Source: JAHECE01 sp963780675
GTDB taxonomy: Bacteria > Actinomycetota > Actinomycetes > Actinomycetales > JAHECE01
Reading direction: 5' to 3'
NCBI GenBank assembly: GCA_963780675.1
Contig: CAWACR010000003.1
Span: forward strand, 744,001-808,000
DNA length: 64,000 nucleotides
The notes beneath the pieces are model-generated. The model saw only the letters and a list, made by a program, of their open reading frames with translations, was not told where the DNA came from and ran no database searches. The position numbers and the translations under genes are program-made. This document shows positions 18,391-26,719 of this stretch, one piece after another. Position 1 is the first letter of the stretch; each line of letters begins with the position of its first letter.

Positions 18391-18528
18391 CGCTGTCGCC
18401 ACGTGTCGAGGATGGCACGGGCGACAGCTTCGGACGGCGCGCTCACGGCGCGGCTTCGCAGGTCCGCCGGGTGTGACGTCGGGCCCAGCGTCCGCCCTTC
18501 GGCCCACGCGGCGGGCCCGGGGCGTTCA

Positions 18529-18541
18529 TAGCCTGGACACG
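18529..18541 (+). promoter_or_regulatory. Putative -10 box of the thioredoxin-CcdA gene
   Basis: TAGCCT at 18529-18534 lies about 65 bases before the ATG at 18598. A purine-rich GGGAAGG at about 18579 could serve as the ribosome binding site. Confidence 0.3.
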
Positions 18542-18597
18542 CGTCCCCGCCACGCGGGCGGTGGCGAGGCCGACGCGGCGGGAAGGGTGGTCGGAGG

Positions 18598-20094
18598 ATG
18601 CGACGGCGCAGGAGGCCCTTCGGTGCCCTGGTGCCGGCGCTCGTCGCCTTCGTCGTGGTGGTGTGGCCCGCCGTAGCAGTCGAGGCCGCCACCGCCTCGA
18701 CCACTGTCTCGACCACCGTCTCGACCACCGCCTCGACCACGCCCGCGGCCCCGACCGACGACGCCCCCGAGACCGTCATCTACTTCTTCTGGGGCGACGG
18801 GTGCCCGCACTGTGCGGCCGCCGAGCCCTTCCTCGCCGACCTCGCCGAGCGCTACCCAGGCGTCGTGGTCCGCGACTTCGAGGTCTGGTACCACCCCGAG
18901 AACGTCGAACCCCTCGAGCGGATGGCGGACGCCCTGGGCTTCGTGCCCAGCGGCGTCCCGGTGATCATCCTCGGTGAGGACTCCTGGGTCGGCTTCTCCG
19001 AGGACCGGACGGCGGCCCCGATCGAGGCGGCCGTGGCCGCATGCGTCGCGAACGGTTGCCCCGACGCCGGCGCCGGGATCCTGAGCCCTGCCTCCCCAGG
19101 CGCCTCCCCGAGCGCGTCTCCGGGGCAGTCATCCGCGCCGTCGTCGTCCTCCGATCCCGCCGACGCTCCCGGGCCGAGCGTGGCCCCGGACACCGACGAC
19201 CGGGTGCTGTCCCTGCCGTTCCTCGGCACGGTGGACCTCTCGGGGGAGTCACTGGTGCTGAGTACCGTGCTCATCGCCTTCGTGGACGGGTTCAACCCGT
19301 GCTCGCTGTGGGTTCTCTCGGTCCTCCTCGCGCTCACCCTGCGAGGTGGCTCGCGCCGGACCACCGTGATCGTCGGGTTGGTCTTCATCGCGGTCACCGC
19401 GTTCGTGTACGCCCTGTTCATCGCCGGCGTCTTCTCGGTGCTCACGGTGGCGAGCGTCGGGCCCTGGGTGCAGAGGCTGGTCGCACTCGTGGCACTCGCC
19501 TTCGCGATCGTCAACATCAAGGATTACTTCTGGTGGCGCCAGGGCGTCTCCTTCACGATCTCCGATGAGGCCAAGCCGGGCATCTACCGGCGGATGCGGC
19601 GTGTCATGGCGTCGGGGGACTCCCTCCCGGCACTGGTCGGCGGGACGATCGTGCTCGCCGCCGGCGTCTCGCTGGTGGAGTTCACCTGCACGGCCGGCTT
19701 TCCCGTGCTCTGGGTGAACCTGCTCACCGCGCAGGAGGTCACCGCCGCGACCTTCCTCGTGCTCCTGGGGATCTACCTGCTGATCTACCAGCTCGACGAG
19801 TTGCTGATCTTCGGGACGGCCGTGGTCACCCTCCGGGCGAGCAAGCTCCAGGAGCGCGGCGGGCGGATCCTCAAGCTGGTCGGCGGGATGCTCATGCTGA
19901 CGCTCGCGGCCGTCATGCTGATCAACCCGGCGCTGATGAACGACGTGGGCACGTCGCTGCTCGTCTTCGTCGTCGCCCTCGCCGGGGCGGGCCTCGTCCT
20001 GCTCCTCCACCGGGTGGTGCTGCCCCGGTTCGGCGTGCGGATCGGCACGGAGGAGGGCGTCAGCCCGCGGAGTCCCCGCGGTCCCCGCCGGTAG
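18598..20094 (+). CDS. Thioredoxin-like domain fused to CcdA/DsbD-type membrane domain
   Basis: The 498-residue protein starts with a signal segment (MRRRRRPFG, hydrophobic to residue 30), then a Thr/Ser tract with a 12-bp DNA repeat. A thioredoxin-like domain follows with the redox motif CPHC (Cys69, Cys72) and a cis-Pro block GVPVIIL. After a Ser/Pro linker (165-200) comes a multi-spanning CcdA-like domain with its two membrane cysteines in FNPCSLW (Cys235) and EFTCTAGFP (Cys364). The architecture implies electron transfer from the cytoplasm through the membrane cysteines to the extracellular CPHC site, as in DsbD/ScsB proteins. The partner substrate is unknown. Fusing the acceptor at the N-terminus is the notable point. 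Confidence 0.85.
   Translation: MRRRRRPFGALVPALVAFVVVVWPAVAVEAATASTTVSTTVSTTASTTPAAPTDDAPETVIYFFWGDGCPHCAAAEPFLADLAERYPGVVVRDFEVWYHPENVEPLERMADALGFVPSGVPVIILGEDSWVGFSEDRTAAPIEAAVAACVANGCPDAGAGILSPASPGASPSASPGQSSAPSSSSDPADAPGPSVAPDTDDRVLSLPFLGTVDLSGESLVLSTVLIAFVDGFNPCSLWVLSVLLALTLRGGSRRTTVIVGLVFIAVTAFVYALFIAGVFSVLTVASVGPWVQRLVALVALAFAIVNIKDYFWWRQGVSFTISDEAKPGIYRRMRRVMASGDSLPALVGGTIVLAAGVSLVEFTCTAGFPVLWVNLLTAQEVTAATFLVLLGIYLLIYQLDELLIFGTAVVTLRASKLQERGGRILKLVGGMLMLTLAAVMLINPALMNDVGTSLLVFVVALAGAGLVLLLHRVVLPRFGVRIGTEEGVSPRSPRGPRR
18696..18743 (+). repeat. 12-bp tandem repeat, four units, in the thioredoxin-CcdA gene
   Basis: Units of the type CTCGACCACCGT run from 18696 to 18743 and encode the STTV/STTA tract just after the signal segment. 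The length is a multiple of three, so copy-number change would keep the frame. Confidence 0.85.
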
Positions 20095-20426
20095 CGGGTC
20101 CGCCCGGCTCGCCGGGTTCTGCCGGATGCCCCGGGTGTCGCCGGTGCGGGCAGCACCGCGGTCCCGGCGTCGAGGTCGATGCCCAACGGTGGGTCACCCG
20201 TTTCCTTCTGCGCGATCGTGAGTCGCTGCCGGTCCTGCTCCTCGACGACGTGCTGACGGCTCGGCTGGAACAGCAGGAAGAGGTCGGCGAACACGCCGCC
20301 ACCGCCTCCCCCCTCCGGGGAGCGGCGACGCCAGTAGATCCAGCCGCGGGACTCCGCCCAGAGGGCGAGGCGATCGAGAACCACGAGGGCGACGACGGCG
20401 CCCACCACCCACCAGGGCCACGTCAC
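20060..20426 (-). CDS. Small membrane-anchored actinobacterial protein, one frameshift near its end
   Basis: It starts at GTG 20426, overlapping the stop of the MBL gene (GTGA). One transmembrane segment (WPWWVVGAVVALVVLDRLAL) is followed by WAESRGWIYWRRR, a Gly run and FQPSRQHVVEEQDRQRLTIA. I recall similar uncharacterised proteins of about 110-120 residues in actinobacteria. The frame as written runs on into Arg-rich nonsense antisense to the CcdA gene. Dropping one base near 20130 (CCC or CCG before GGG) gives a Gly/Pro/Glu tail and a TGA at 20060, about 121 residues. Function unknown. It overlaps the end of the convergent CcdA gene by 35 bases. Confidence 0.6.
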
Positions 20427-21241
20427 CTCGCCGACCCCCGCCCGCCCAGGGCCCGCACCTGCGCCTCGTGCTCCTCGCGGAGCCAGGCGGGCGCCGCGGC
20501 GAGCCTCGGGTCCGCGCTCGGCCGGCCGGCCGCGAGGTCGGCGAGGTAGGCGCGGTCGAGCGCGAGGCGGCACCGCGCCTCGGCTGCATCGGCCACCGTC
20601 CCGTGACCCGGGACGACGACGTCGACGTCGCCACCCTCCACGAGCGCGGCAAGGCGCTCGAGTCCCGTGACGTAGTCCCCGAGCGGGTCGCGTGCGTCGC
20701 AGTCCAGGAGCGGAACCTCGACGTCGGAGAGCATGTCGCCCGCCACGAGCGTCCGGGACGCGGGCAGGAACAACGCCGCATGCCCCGGCGCGTGACCTTC
20801 GTGCCCGACGACGATCGCACGGCACGGCACGCCGGGGATCGGCCCGTCGTCCCCGGGCAGGGGCGAGAGGCGGCCGAACGTGCGGAGCATGCCGCCCTCG
20901 GGCGTCCCGAGCGCCGCGCTCGACTCGGCCAGGAGCGACTCGCGCCGGTCGGCGGCCGCAGCGACGGCGCGGGCCCGGGCCCACCGCGGGACGTCGCCGA
21001 ATGCCTCCGGCCACAGCAGGTGGTCCCAGTGCGGGTGCGTCGAGAACCCGGCCACCACGCGCCAGCCGCGGAAGGCCACCTCGGCGACCAGCGCGGCGAG
21101 GTCGCCGGGCGTCACGCCCGGGTCCACGACCAGCGCGGCGCCGTCGTCGTCGACCACCACCGTGGAGGTGGTCGCATAGAGCGTGGCCGTGGCGACCCAC
21201 ACCCCCGTCGCGACCTGGGCGAGCCCGCCGATGCCGGTCAC
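20423..21241 (-). CDS. MBL-fold metallo-hydrolase
   Basis: The 272-residue protein has the metallo-beta-lactamase zinc motif THPHWDH near residue 68, a second-site GHAPGHAALFL block, AGDMLSDVEVP with the bridging Asp, and VVPGHGTVAD. Members include glyoxalase II-like hydrolases and various esterases; the substrate here cannot be assigned. Translation is coupled to the small membrane protein through a GTGA overlap. It is followed in the same direction, 10 bases upstream, by map, so the three genes map - MBL - small membrane protein may form one transcript. Confidence 0.88.
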   Translation of the reverse strand: MTGIGGLAQVATGVWVATATLYATTSTVVVDDDGAALVVDPGVTPGDLAALVAEVAFRGWRVVAGFSTHPHWDHLLWPEAFGDVPRWARARAVAAAADRRESLLAESSAALGTPEGGMLRTFGRLSPLPGDDGPIPGVPCRAIVVGHEGHAPGHAALFLPASRTLVAGDMLSDVEVPLLDCDARDPLGDYVTGLERLAALVEGGDVDVVVPGHGTVADAAEARCRLALDRAYLADLAAGRPSADPRLAAAPAWLREEHEAQVRALGGRGSAR

Positions 21242-21251
21242 GACGCGGGCG

Positions 21252-22124
21252 TCAGGCGACGGTGAGGATCTCGGCGCCGGACTCGGTGACGAGGAGCGTG
21301 TGCTCGAACTGCGCGCTGCGGAGGCGGTCCGCCGTGACCACGGTCCACTTGTCGTCCCAGATGCGCCAGTCCGCCGTGCCGAGGGTGAGCATCGGCTCGA
21401 TCGTGAACACCATGCCCGGCTCGATCACGGTGTCGTAGTCCGGCGCCGCGTCGTAGTGGGGGATGACCAGCCCGGAGTGGAACGCCTCGCCGACGCCGTG
21501 ACCGGTGAACTCCCGGACCGTCCCGTAGCCGAATCGCTTGGCGTAGGACTCGATGACCCGCCCGATGACGTTCACCTCGCGGCCCGGGCGGACGGCGCGG
21601 ATGGCACGGGCGAGGGCCTCGTGGGTGACATCGATGAGCGACTGCGACTCGGCGTCGATGGCGCCCACGGGGAACGTCGCGTTGTTGTCGCCGTGCACGC
21701 CGTCCACGTACGCGGTGATGTCGATGTTCACGATGTCACCCTCGGCCAGGACGGTGGAGTCCGGGATGCCGTGACAGATGACCTCGTTGATCGAGGTGCA
21801 CAGCGACTTCGGGAAGCCCCGGTAGCCGAGCGTGGAGGGGTAGGCGCCGTTCGCGATCAGGAACTCGTGCCCGACGCGGTCCAGCTCGTCCGTGGTGACG
21901 CCGGGCGCGACCGCCTTCCCGACCACCTCGAGCGCCTGGGCCGCGAGGCGGGCGGCCCGGCGGATGCGCGCGATCGTCTCGGGCGCCTTGACCTCGCTGC
22001 CGGTGAAGGGGCGGGGGGCGGGGCGGTCGACGTACTCGGGCCGGGCGATCCCGCGGGGGACCGGTCGGCGCGGTGAGATCGTGCCGGGGACGAGGGTGCC
22101 GCGGGGAGCGCGAGGTGCGACCAT
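21252..22124 (-). CDS. map: Methionine aminopeptidase, type I
   Basis: The 290-residue protein carries all five metal ligands of the family: two Asp in NIDITAYVDGVHGDNNATF, His in FTGHGVGEAFH, Glu in FTIEPMLTLG and Glu in FEHTLLVT. SINEVICHGIPD is the substrate-pocket block. It removes the initiator methionine from new proteins. The N-terminal 40 residues before the catalytic domain resemble the extension of MapB-type enzymes of actinobacteria. ATG 22124 is chosen because TAGACT lies 7 bases upstream on the minus strand. Confidence 0.95.
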   Translation of the reverse strand: MVAPRAPRGTLVPGTISPRRPVPRGIARPEYVDRPAPRPFTGSEVKAPETIARIRRAARLAAQALEVVGKAVAPGVTTDELDRVGHEFLIANGAYPSTLGYRGFPKSLCTSINEVICHGIPDSTVLAEGDIVNIDITAYVDGVHGDNNATFPVGAIDAESQSLIDVTHEALARAIRAVRPGREVNVIGRVIESYAKRFGYGTVREFTGHGVGEAFHSGLVIPHYDAAPDYDTVIEPGMVFTIEPMLTLGTADWRIWDDKWTVVTADRLRSAQFEHTLLVTESGAEILTVA

Positions 22125-22137
22125 GGGTGCCAGTCTA
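22124..22137 (-). promoter_or_regulatory. Leaderless promoter of map
   Basis: On the minus strand TAGACT (plus positions 22132-22137) is 7 bases before the ATG at 22124. Confidence 0.5.
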
Positions 22138-22243
22138 GGGATGGGGCCGACGACGGCGCCCCGCGTGGTCCGATGACCGCGGCGCTCCGCGCCTTCCGTG
22201 CGGAGCCGTGGGGTCCTCGGCGTCCGGCGACGAAGGGTGTGGC

Positions 22244-22438
22244 ATGGCGGCGAGACCGCGCGAGTTCTACTACAACCTCGAGACACACGAGGTGGAAGAG
22301 GGCCTTGTGAGCGACTGGACGAAGCGGATCGGGCCGTATCCGTCGCGGGAGGCTGCCGAGCACGCGCTCGAGATCGCCGCCGGGCGCAGCGCGGCGTGGG
22401 ACGACGCAGACCGCCGGTGGCGCGGGGAGGACGCATGA
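22244..22438 (+). CDS. Small conserved protein with a SPOR-like segment
   Basis: The 64-residue protein begins MAARPREFYYNLETHEVEEG, followed by IGPYPSREAAEHALEIAAGR, which resembles part of a SPOR-type repeat (G-P-Y-x-S/T-x-x-x-A). Similar tiny proteins are common in actinobacteria and uncharacterised. The ATG at 22244 follows GAAGGG at 22232. Its TGA overlaps the ATG of the next small gene (ATGA), so both are probably translated together. Confidence 0.7.
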   Translation: MAARPREFYYNLETHEVEEGLVSDWTKRIGPYPSREAAEHALEIAAGRSAAWDDADRRWRGEDA

Positions 22439-22545
22439 GCGGGAGCACGGGACGTCGTGAGCCTGTCCCCAACAAGGGGCTCGGCTGGCTCGCCGTCATC
22501 CTGTTCGTCGGCGGCATCATCGTGCTCGCCTGGTCGTTCTCCTGA
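22435..22545 (+). CDS. 36-residue single-pass membrane peptide
   Basis: This short frame starts at the ATGA overlap with the previous gene. It encodes a charged head (GRREPVPNKG), one hydrophobic helix (LGWLAVILFVGGIIVLAW) and stops at 22545. The coupling and the clear helix support that it is real, but there is no family assignment. It is too short for most gene finders. Confidence 0.55.
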   Translation: MSGSTGRREPVPNKGLGWLAVILFVGGIIVLAWSFS

Positions 22546-22566
22546 CGCGACGGCCCGGGGTCCCGG

Positions 22567-22656
22567 GCTCAAGGGCCGCGAGTTCAAGGGCCCCTGCTTC
22601 AGGAGCCGAGAGTTCAGGGGCCGAGTGTTCAGGGGCCGAGTGTTCAGGGGCGGAAC
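22567..22656. repeat. Six degenerate 15-bp tandem repeats
   Basis: Six consecutive 15-base units with consensus GTTCAGGGGCCGAGT occupy 22567-22656. Units 4 and 5 (22612-22641) are identical, and the outer units differ by a few bases. The array lies between the 36-residue membrane peptide gene and the 3' end of panB, outside any gene I call. Confidence 0.85.
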
Positions 22657-22663
22657 CGGCTGC

Positions 22664-23524
22664 TCACTGCGCGTAGGAGTGCTCGGGGCCGGGGTAGGTC
22701 CGGTCCCGGACCTCGCTCACGTAGTCGTCCGTCGCGGCGCGAAGCGCCGCGCCCACGTCGCCGAACCGCTTGGCGAAGCGCGGCGACCAGGAGCCCATCC
22801 CGGCCATGTCGAGCCAGACGAGCACCTGGCCGTCGCAGTCCACGCCGGCGCCGATGCCGATCGTCGGGATCGCCAGCGCCTTGGTCACCTGCGCAGAGAC
22901 GGGGGCGGGGACCATCTCGAGGACAACGGCGACGGCGCCGGCCTCCTCGAGGGCAAGGGCGTCCGCGGTGAGCCGCTCGGCCGCCCCCTCACCGCGCCCC
23001 TGGACCCGCTTGCCGCCGAGGATGTTCTCCGACTGCGGTGTGAAGCCGAGGTGCCCGACCACGGGGATCCCCGCGCCGCTGAGCAGCCGCACGTGCGGCG
23101 CGACCCGGGCGCCCCCCTCGAACTTGACGGCGTGCGCGCCGCCCTCCTTGAGCATGCGCACGGCGGTCGCGAGCGCCTGCTCGGGGCCGGACTCGTAGCT
23201 GCCGAAGGGAAGATCGGCAACGACCATCGCGCGCCGGGCCGAGCGCGCCACCGCGCGCACGGCCGGGATCATCTCGTCCACCGTGACCGGGATCGTGTTC
23301 GGGTGTCCCAGCATGTTGTCGCCGACGGAGTCGCCGACGAGGAGCATGTCGACACCCGATTCGTCGAAGATGCGCGCGGTCGGTGCGTCGTAGGCGGTCA
23401 GCATCGTCAGCCGGACGCCACGGTCCTTGGCCTCGCGCAGATGGTGCACCCTGACCCGCCGTGGGGCCGCGCCCGCCGGGGCGCCCGTGACCGGGTCGGG
23501 ACGTGCGGCGTCGTCGTCGCTCAT
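22664..23524 (-). CDS. panB: 3-methyl-2-oxobutanoate hydroxymethyltransferase
   Basis: The 286-residue protein shows the PanB blocks LTAYDAPTARIFDESGVDMLLVGDS (metal site), HLGFTPQS, VKFEGG and VLEMVPAPVS with the catalytic Glu. It transfers a hydroxymethyl group from methylene-tetrahydrofolate to 2-oxoisovalerate, the first committed step of pantothenate and coenzyme A synthesis. ATG 23524 is favoured because GAGGAG lies just upstream; an in-frame GTG at 23542 would overlap the end of nadE. It follows nadE by 7 bases, so both cofactor genes are probably co-transcribed. Confidence 0.95.
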   Translation of the reverse strand: MSDDDAARPDPVTGAPAGAAPRRVRVHHLREAKDRGVRLTMLTAYDAPTARIFDESGVDMLLVGDSVGDNMLGHPNTIPVTVDEMIPAVRAVARSARRAMVVADLPFGSYESGPEQALATAVRMLKEGGAHAVKFEGGARVAPHVRLLSGAGIPVVGHLGFTPQSENILGGKRVQGRGEGAAERLTADALALEEAGAVAVVLEMVPAPVSAQVTKALAIPTIGIGAGVDCDGQVLVWLDMAGMGSWSPRFAKRFGDVGAALRAATDDYVSEVRDRTYPGPEHSYAQ

Positions 23525-23531
23525 CGAGTCC

Positions 23532-25178
23532 TCACTCCTCACGCCACCGGGTCGTCACCGGGAGCCGTCGGTCCCGCCCGAACGCCAGCGAGGTGACCTT
23601 CGGGCCTAGGGGGTACTGCCGCCGCTTCCACTCCGCGCGGTCCACGAGGCGGAGCACGAGGTCGACCGTCAGCGGGTCGAAGCCCGAGTCGATCATCTCT
23701 TCCCGTCCGAGCGCGCGTTCGACGTATGCGTCGAGGACGTCGTCGAGCAACTCGTAGTCCGGGAGGGAGTCCTGGTCCGTCTGGTCCGGTCGCAGTTCCG
23801 CCGACGGCGCCTTCGTGATCGAGTTCTCGGGGATGGGTGGCGTCTCGCCGGCGTTCACGGCCATCTGGTTGCGCCAGCGCGACAACTCCCAGACCCGGGT
23901 CTTGGAGACGTCCTTGATCGGCGCGTAGCCGCCGACGGCGTCGCCGTAGATCGTCGAGTACCCGGTGGCGAGCTCGGACTTGTTGCCGGTCGCGAGCACG
24001 AGGTGGCCCTCGGCGTTGGACAGGGCCATGAGGATGACACCCCGCATCCGGGCCTGCAGGTTCTCGGCGGCGACGCCGGTGAGCTCGAGTTCCTCCTGGA
24101 AGGCATCGACCATCGGCGTGATCGGCTGACGCCGGAGGTGCAGGCCCGTGCGACGCGCAAGGTCGGCCGCGTCGTCGAGGGAGTGCTGGGAGGAGAACAT
24201 GCTCGGCATCGCGACGCAGTGGACGTTCTCGGCGCCGATCGCGTCGACGGCGATGGCCGCGACCAGCGCCGAGTCGATTCCCCCCGAGAGTCCGAGGGCC
24301 ACCGAGCGGAAGCCGTTCTTGACGACGTAGTCGCGCAGCCCGGTGACGACGGCCGCGTACATCTGGGCGGCGTCGTCGGGCTCCGGTGCCAGGGGGTGCT
24401 CGCCGATCGCCACCGGAGCCCCGCCGGGGCCCGGAAGGTCCGCGAGAAGGAGGTGGGACTCGAACACGGGAGAGGAGGCCACGACGGCGCCGCGGGCGTC
24501 CAGGACGAACGAGGCGCCGTCGAACACGAGGTCGTCCTGTGCGCCGACGAGGTTGACGTACGCGAGAGGGGCGTCCACCTCGCCCGCCCGCGTCTGCGCG
24601 AGGAGCCGGCGCAGGGGCGACTTGCCGCGCTCGTAGGGCGAGCCGTTGAGAACGACGAGGAGGTCGATGCCGGTCTCCGCGAGCGCCTCTACCGGACCGC
24701 CGTCCTGCCAGATGTCCTCGCAGATGACGACGCCCACCCGCTGCCCCTGGACCTCTACCACGAGCGTGCCGGTGCCGGGGGAGAAGTGGCGGTACTCGTC
24801 GAAGACGCCGTAGTTGGGCAGGTGGTGCTTGGCGTACCGGGCGACCACCCGGCCCCCCCGCAGCACGGCCGCCGAGTTGGTCGGCCGACCCAGAACAGCG
24901 GTGCCGAGGTGTCCGACGACGACGGTGAGGTCACCGTGGCCGTCCGCGACGAGCGCCGCCGCGAGGGTCTCGAGCTCCTCCGCGACGGCTCGCTGGAAGG
25001 AACCCCTAAGGGCGAGGTCCTCGATGGGGTAGCCGGTGAGCGCCATCTCGGGGAAGGCGACGAGGTGGGCGCCCGCTTCGGCGGCGCGGGCGCACGTGGC
25101 GCGGATCAGGGCGGAGTTCCCGGCGAGGTCGCCCACGCAGGTGTTCACCTGGGCGAGCGCGAGTCGCAGCGTCGGCAT
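23532..25178 (-). CDS. nadE: Glutamine-dependent NAD+ synthetase
   Basis: The 548-residue protein has two domains. The N-terminal nitrilase-type glutaminase has Glu in VAFPEMALTGYP, Lys in YAKHHLPNYGVFDE and the nucleophile Cys in GVVICEDIW. The C-terminal NAD synthetase has the P-loop-like LGLSGGIDSALVAAIAVDA, ATGNKSELATGY and DVSKTRVW. It amidates deamido-NAD with glutamine-derived ammonia. The frame is intact and the length normal for the two-domain form. It is divergent from glnA2, with 184 bases between them. Confidence 0.96.
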   Translation of the reverse strand: MPTLRLALAQVNTCVGDLAGNSALIRATCARAAEAGAHLVAFPEMALTGYPIEDLALRGSFQRAVAEELETLAAALVADGHGDLTVVVGHLGTAVLGRPTNSAAVLRGGRVVARYAKHHLPNYGVFDEYRHFSPGTGTLVVEVQGQRVGVVICEDIWQDGGPVEALAETGIDLLVVLNGSPYERGKSPLRRLLAQTRAGEVDAPLAYVNLVGAQDDLVFDGASFVLDARGAVVASSPVFESHLLLADLPGPGGAPVAIGEHPLAPEPDDAAQMYAAVVTGLRDYVVKNGFRSVALGLSGGIDSALVAAIAVDAIGAENVHCVAMPSMFSSQHSLDDAADLARRTGLHLRRQPITPMVDAFQEELELTGVAAENLQARMRGVILMALSNAEGHLVLATGNKSELATGYSTIYGDAVGGYAPIKDVSKTRVWELSRWRNQMAVNAGETPPIPENSITKAPSAELRPDQTDQDSLPDYELLDDVLDAYVERALGREEMIDSGFDPLTVDLVLRLVDRAEWKRRQYPLGPKVTSLAFGRDRRLPVTTRWREE

Positions 25179-25362
25179 GGCGCCAGCCTATTGCGCCGAG
25201 GCGGACGCGGTCGGCTCGCGGTCCCGCCGGGGCCGCCGGCCGGGGCCCCGGCCGGGGAGTCGTGCGCGGTGTCTTTCGCCTGGACGGGCGGGAGCCGCCA
25301 TGATGGACCTGCGCCCCTGCCCACGAAAGGGCGTGCCCATCGAGCGATGCGCGGGAGAGCCC

Positions 25363-26699
25363 ATGGACAGGCAGCAGGAGTTCGTGCTCAGGTCGATCGA
25401 GGAGCGCGACATCCGCTTCATCCGACTCTGGTTCACCGACGTGCTCGGCATCCTGAAGTCGGTGGCGATCGCTCCTGCCGAGCTCGAGGGCGCGTTCGCG
25501 GAGGGCATCGGCTTCGACGGCAGCGCGATCGAGGGTCTCACCCGGGTGTACGAGGCGGACATGCTCGCCAAGCCCGACCCGTCGACGTTCCAGGTCCTGC
25601 CGTGGCGGGGAGAACGCCAGGGCAGCGCGCGCATGTTCTGCGACATCCTGACCCCGGACGGCGAGCCGGCCATGGCGGACTCCCGCTACGTGCTCAAGCG
25701 GGCCCTGGCCAAGGCGACCGCCGCCGGCTTCACCTTCTACACGCACCCCGAGATCGAGTTCTACCTGTTCGAGCCCCCGGCGAGCCCGGAGGGCCCGCTG
25801 GTCCCGATCGACACCGCGGGCTACTTCGACCACTCGGCCCGCGGGACGGCGCACGACTTCCGCCGGGCCACGATCACCATGCTCGAGTCGATGGGGATCT
25901 CGGTGGAGTTCTCCCACCACGAGGCCGGCCCGGGGCAGAACGAGATCGACCTGCGCTACGCCGACGCCCTCTCGACGGCCGACAACATCATGACGTTCCG
26001 GACGGTGGTCAAGGAGGTCGCGCTCGAGCAGGGCATCTTCGCGTCCTTCATGCCGAAGCCGCTGGCCGGTTCGCCGGGTTCGGGCATGCACACCCATCTC
26101 TCGCTGTTCGAGGGTGACGCGAACGCCTTCTACGCTCCGGGCGCGCAGTACGAGCTCTCCACCACGGCCCGCTCGTTCATCGCCGGCCTGCTGCGTCACG
26201 CGCGGAGATCACCGCCGTCACCAACCAGTACGTGAACTCCTACAAGCGGCTCTGGGGTGGCGGTGAGGCGCCCAGCTACGTCTGCTGGGGGCACAACAAC
26301 CGGTCCGCGCTCGTCCGGGTCCCGCTGTACAAGCCCGGCAAGGGCAACTCCAGCCGCATCGAGTACCGGGCCCTCGACTCTGCCGCGAACCCCTACCTTG
26401 CCTACGCGGTCCTGCTCGCGGCGGGGCTCAAGGGCATCGAGGAGGGCTACCCGCTCCCCGAGGGTGCCGAGGACGACGTCTGGGCGCTGTCGGACTCCGA
26501 GCGGCGCGCCCTGGGGATCCAACCCCTGCCCACGAGCCTCGAGACCGCGCTCGCGCTGGCGGAGGAGTCCGAGCTGGTCGCCGAGACACTGGGCGAGGAC
26601 GTGTTCGAGTTCTTCCTGCGGAACAAGCGGCGGGAGTGGGCGGAGTACCGCGCCCAGGTCACCCCGTACGAGATCAACCGGTTCCTGCACGTCCTGTAG
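25363..26699 (+). CDS. glnA2: Glutamine synthetase type I, GlnA2-like, one frameshift
   Basis: The first 280 residues (DRQQEFVLRSIEERDIRFI, GFDGSAIEG, EIEFYLFEP, GPGQNEIDLRY, GSGMHTHLSL) and the remainder from ITAVTNQYVNSYKRL to the stop at 26699 belong to one class I glutamine synthetase of about 445 residues. The frame changes at about 26200 in CACGCGCGGAG, where one base appears to be missing. The place where GlnA1 enzymes carry the adenylylated Tyr holds a different sequence (GAEDDVWALSD), so regulation by GlnE is unlikely. In M. tuberculosis the same gene sits beside glnE and glnA1, as here. The start at ATG 25363 has GGGAG upstream. Confidence 0.9.
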
Positions 26700-26719
26700 C
26701 CCGGGGGCGTGACGCTGCG

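Noticed and set aside
20423..21241. AHL lactonase (quorum quenching) assignment for the MBL-fold protein
   Set aside because: Only the general MBL zinc motifs are present; nothing points to lactones.
22567..22656. CRISPR array
   Set aside because: The units are contiguous 15-mers without spacers and no cas genes are near.
24003..26117. A 704-codon plus-strand open frame opposite nadE and running into glnA2
   Set aside because: The plus-strand product has no motifs; nadE on the other strand and glnA2 in another frame explain the region.
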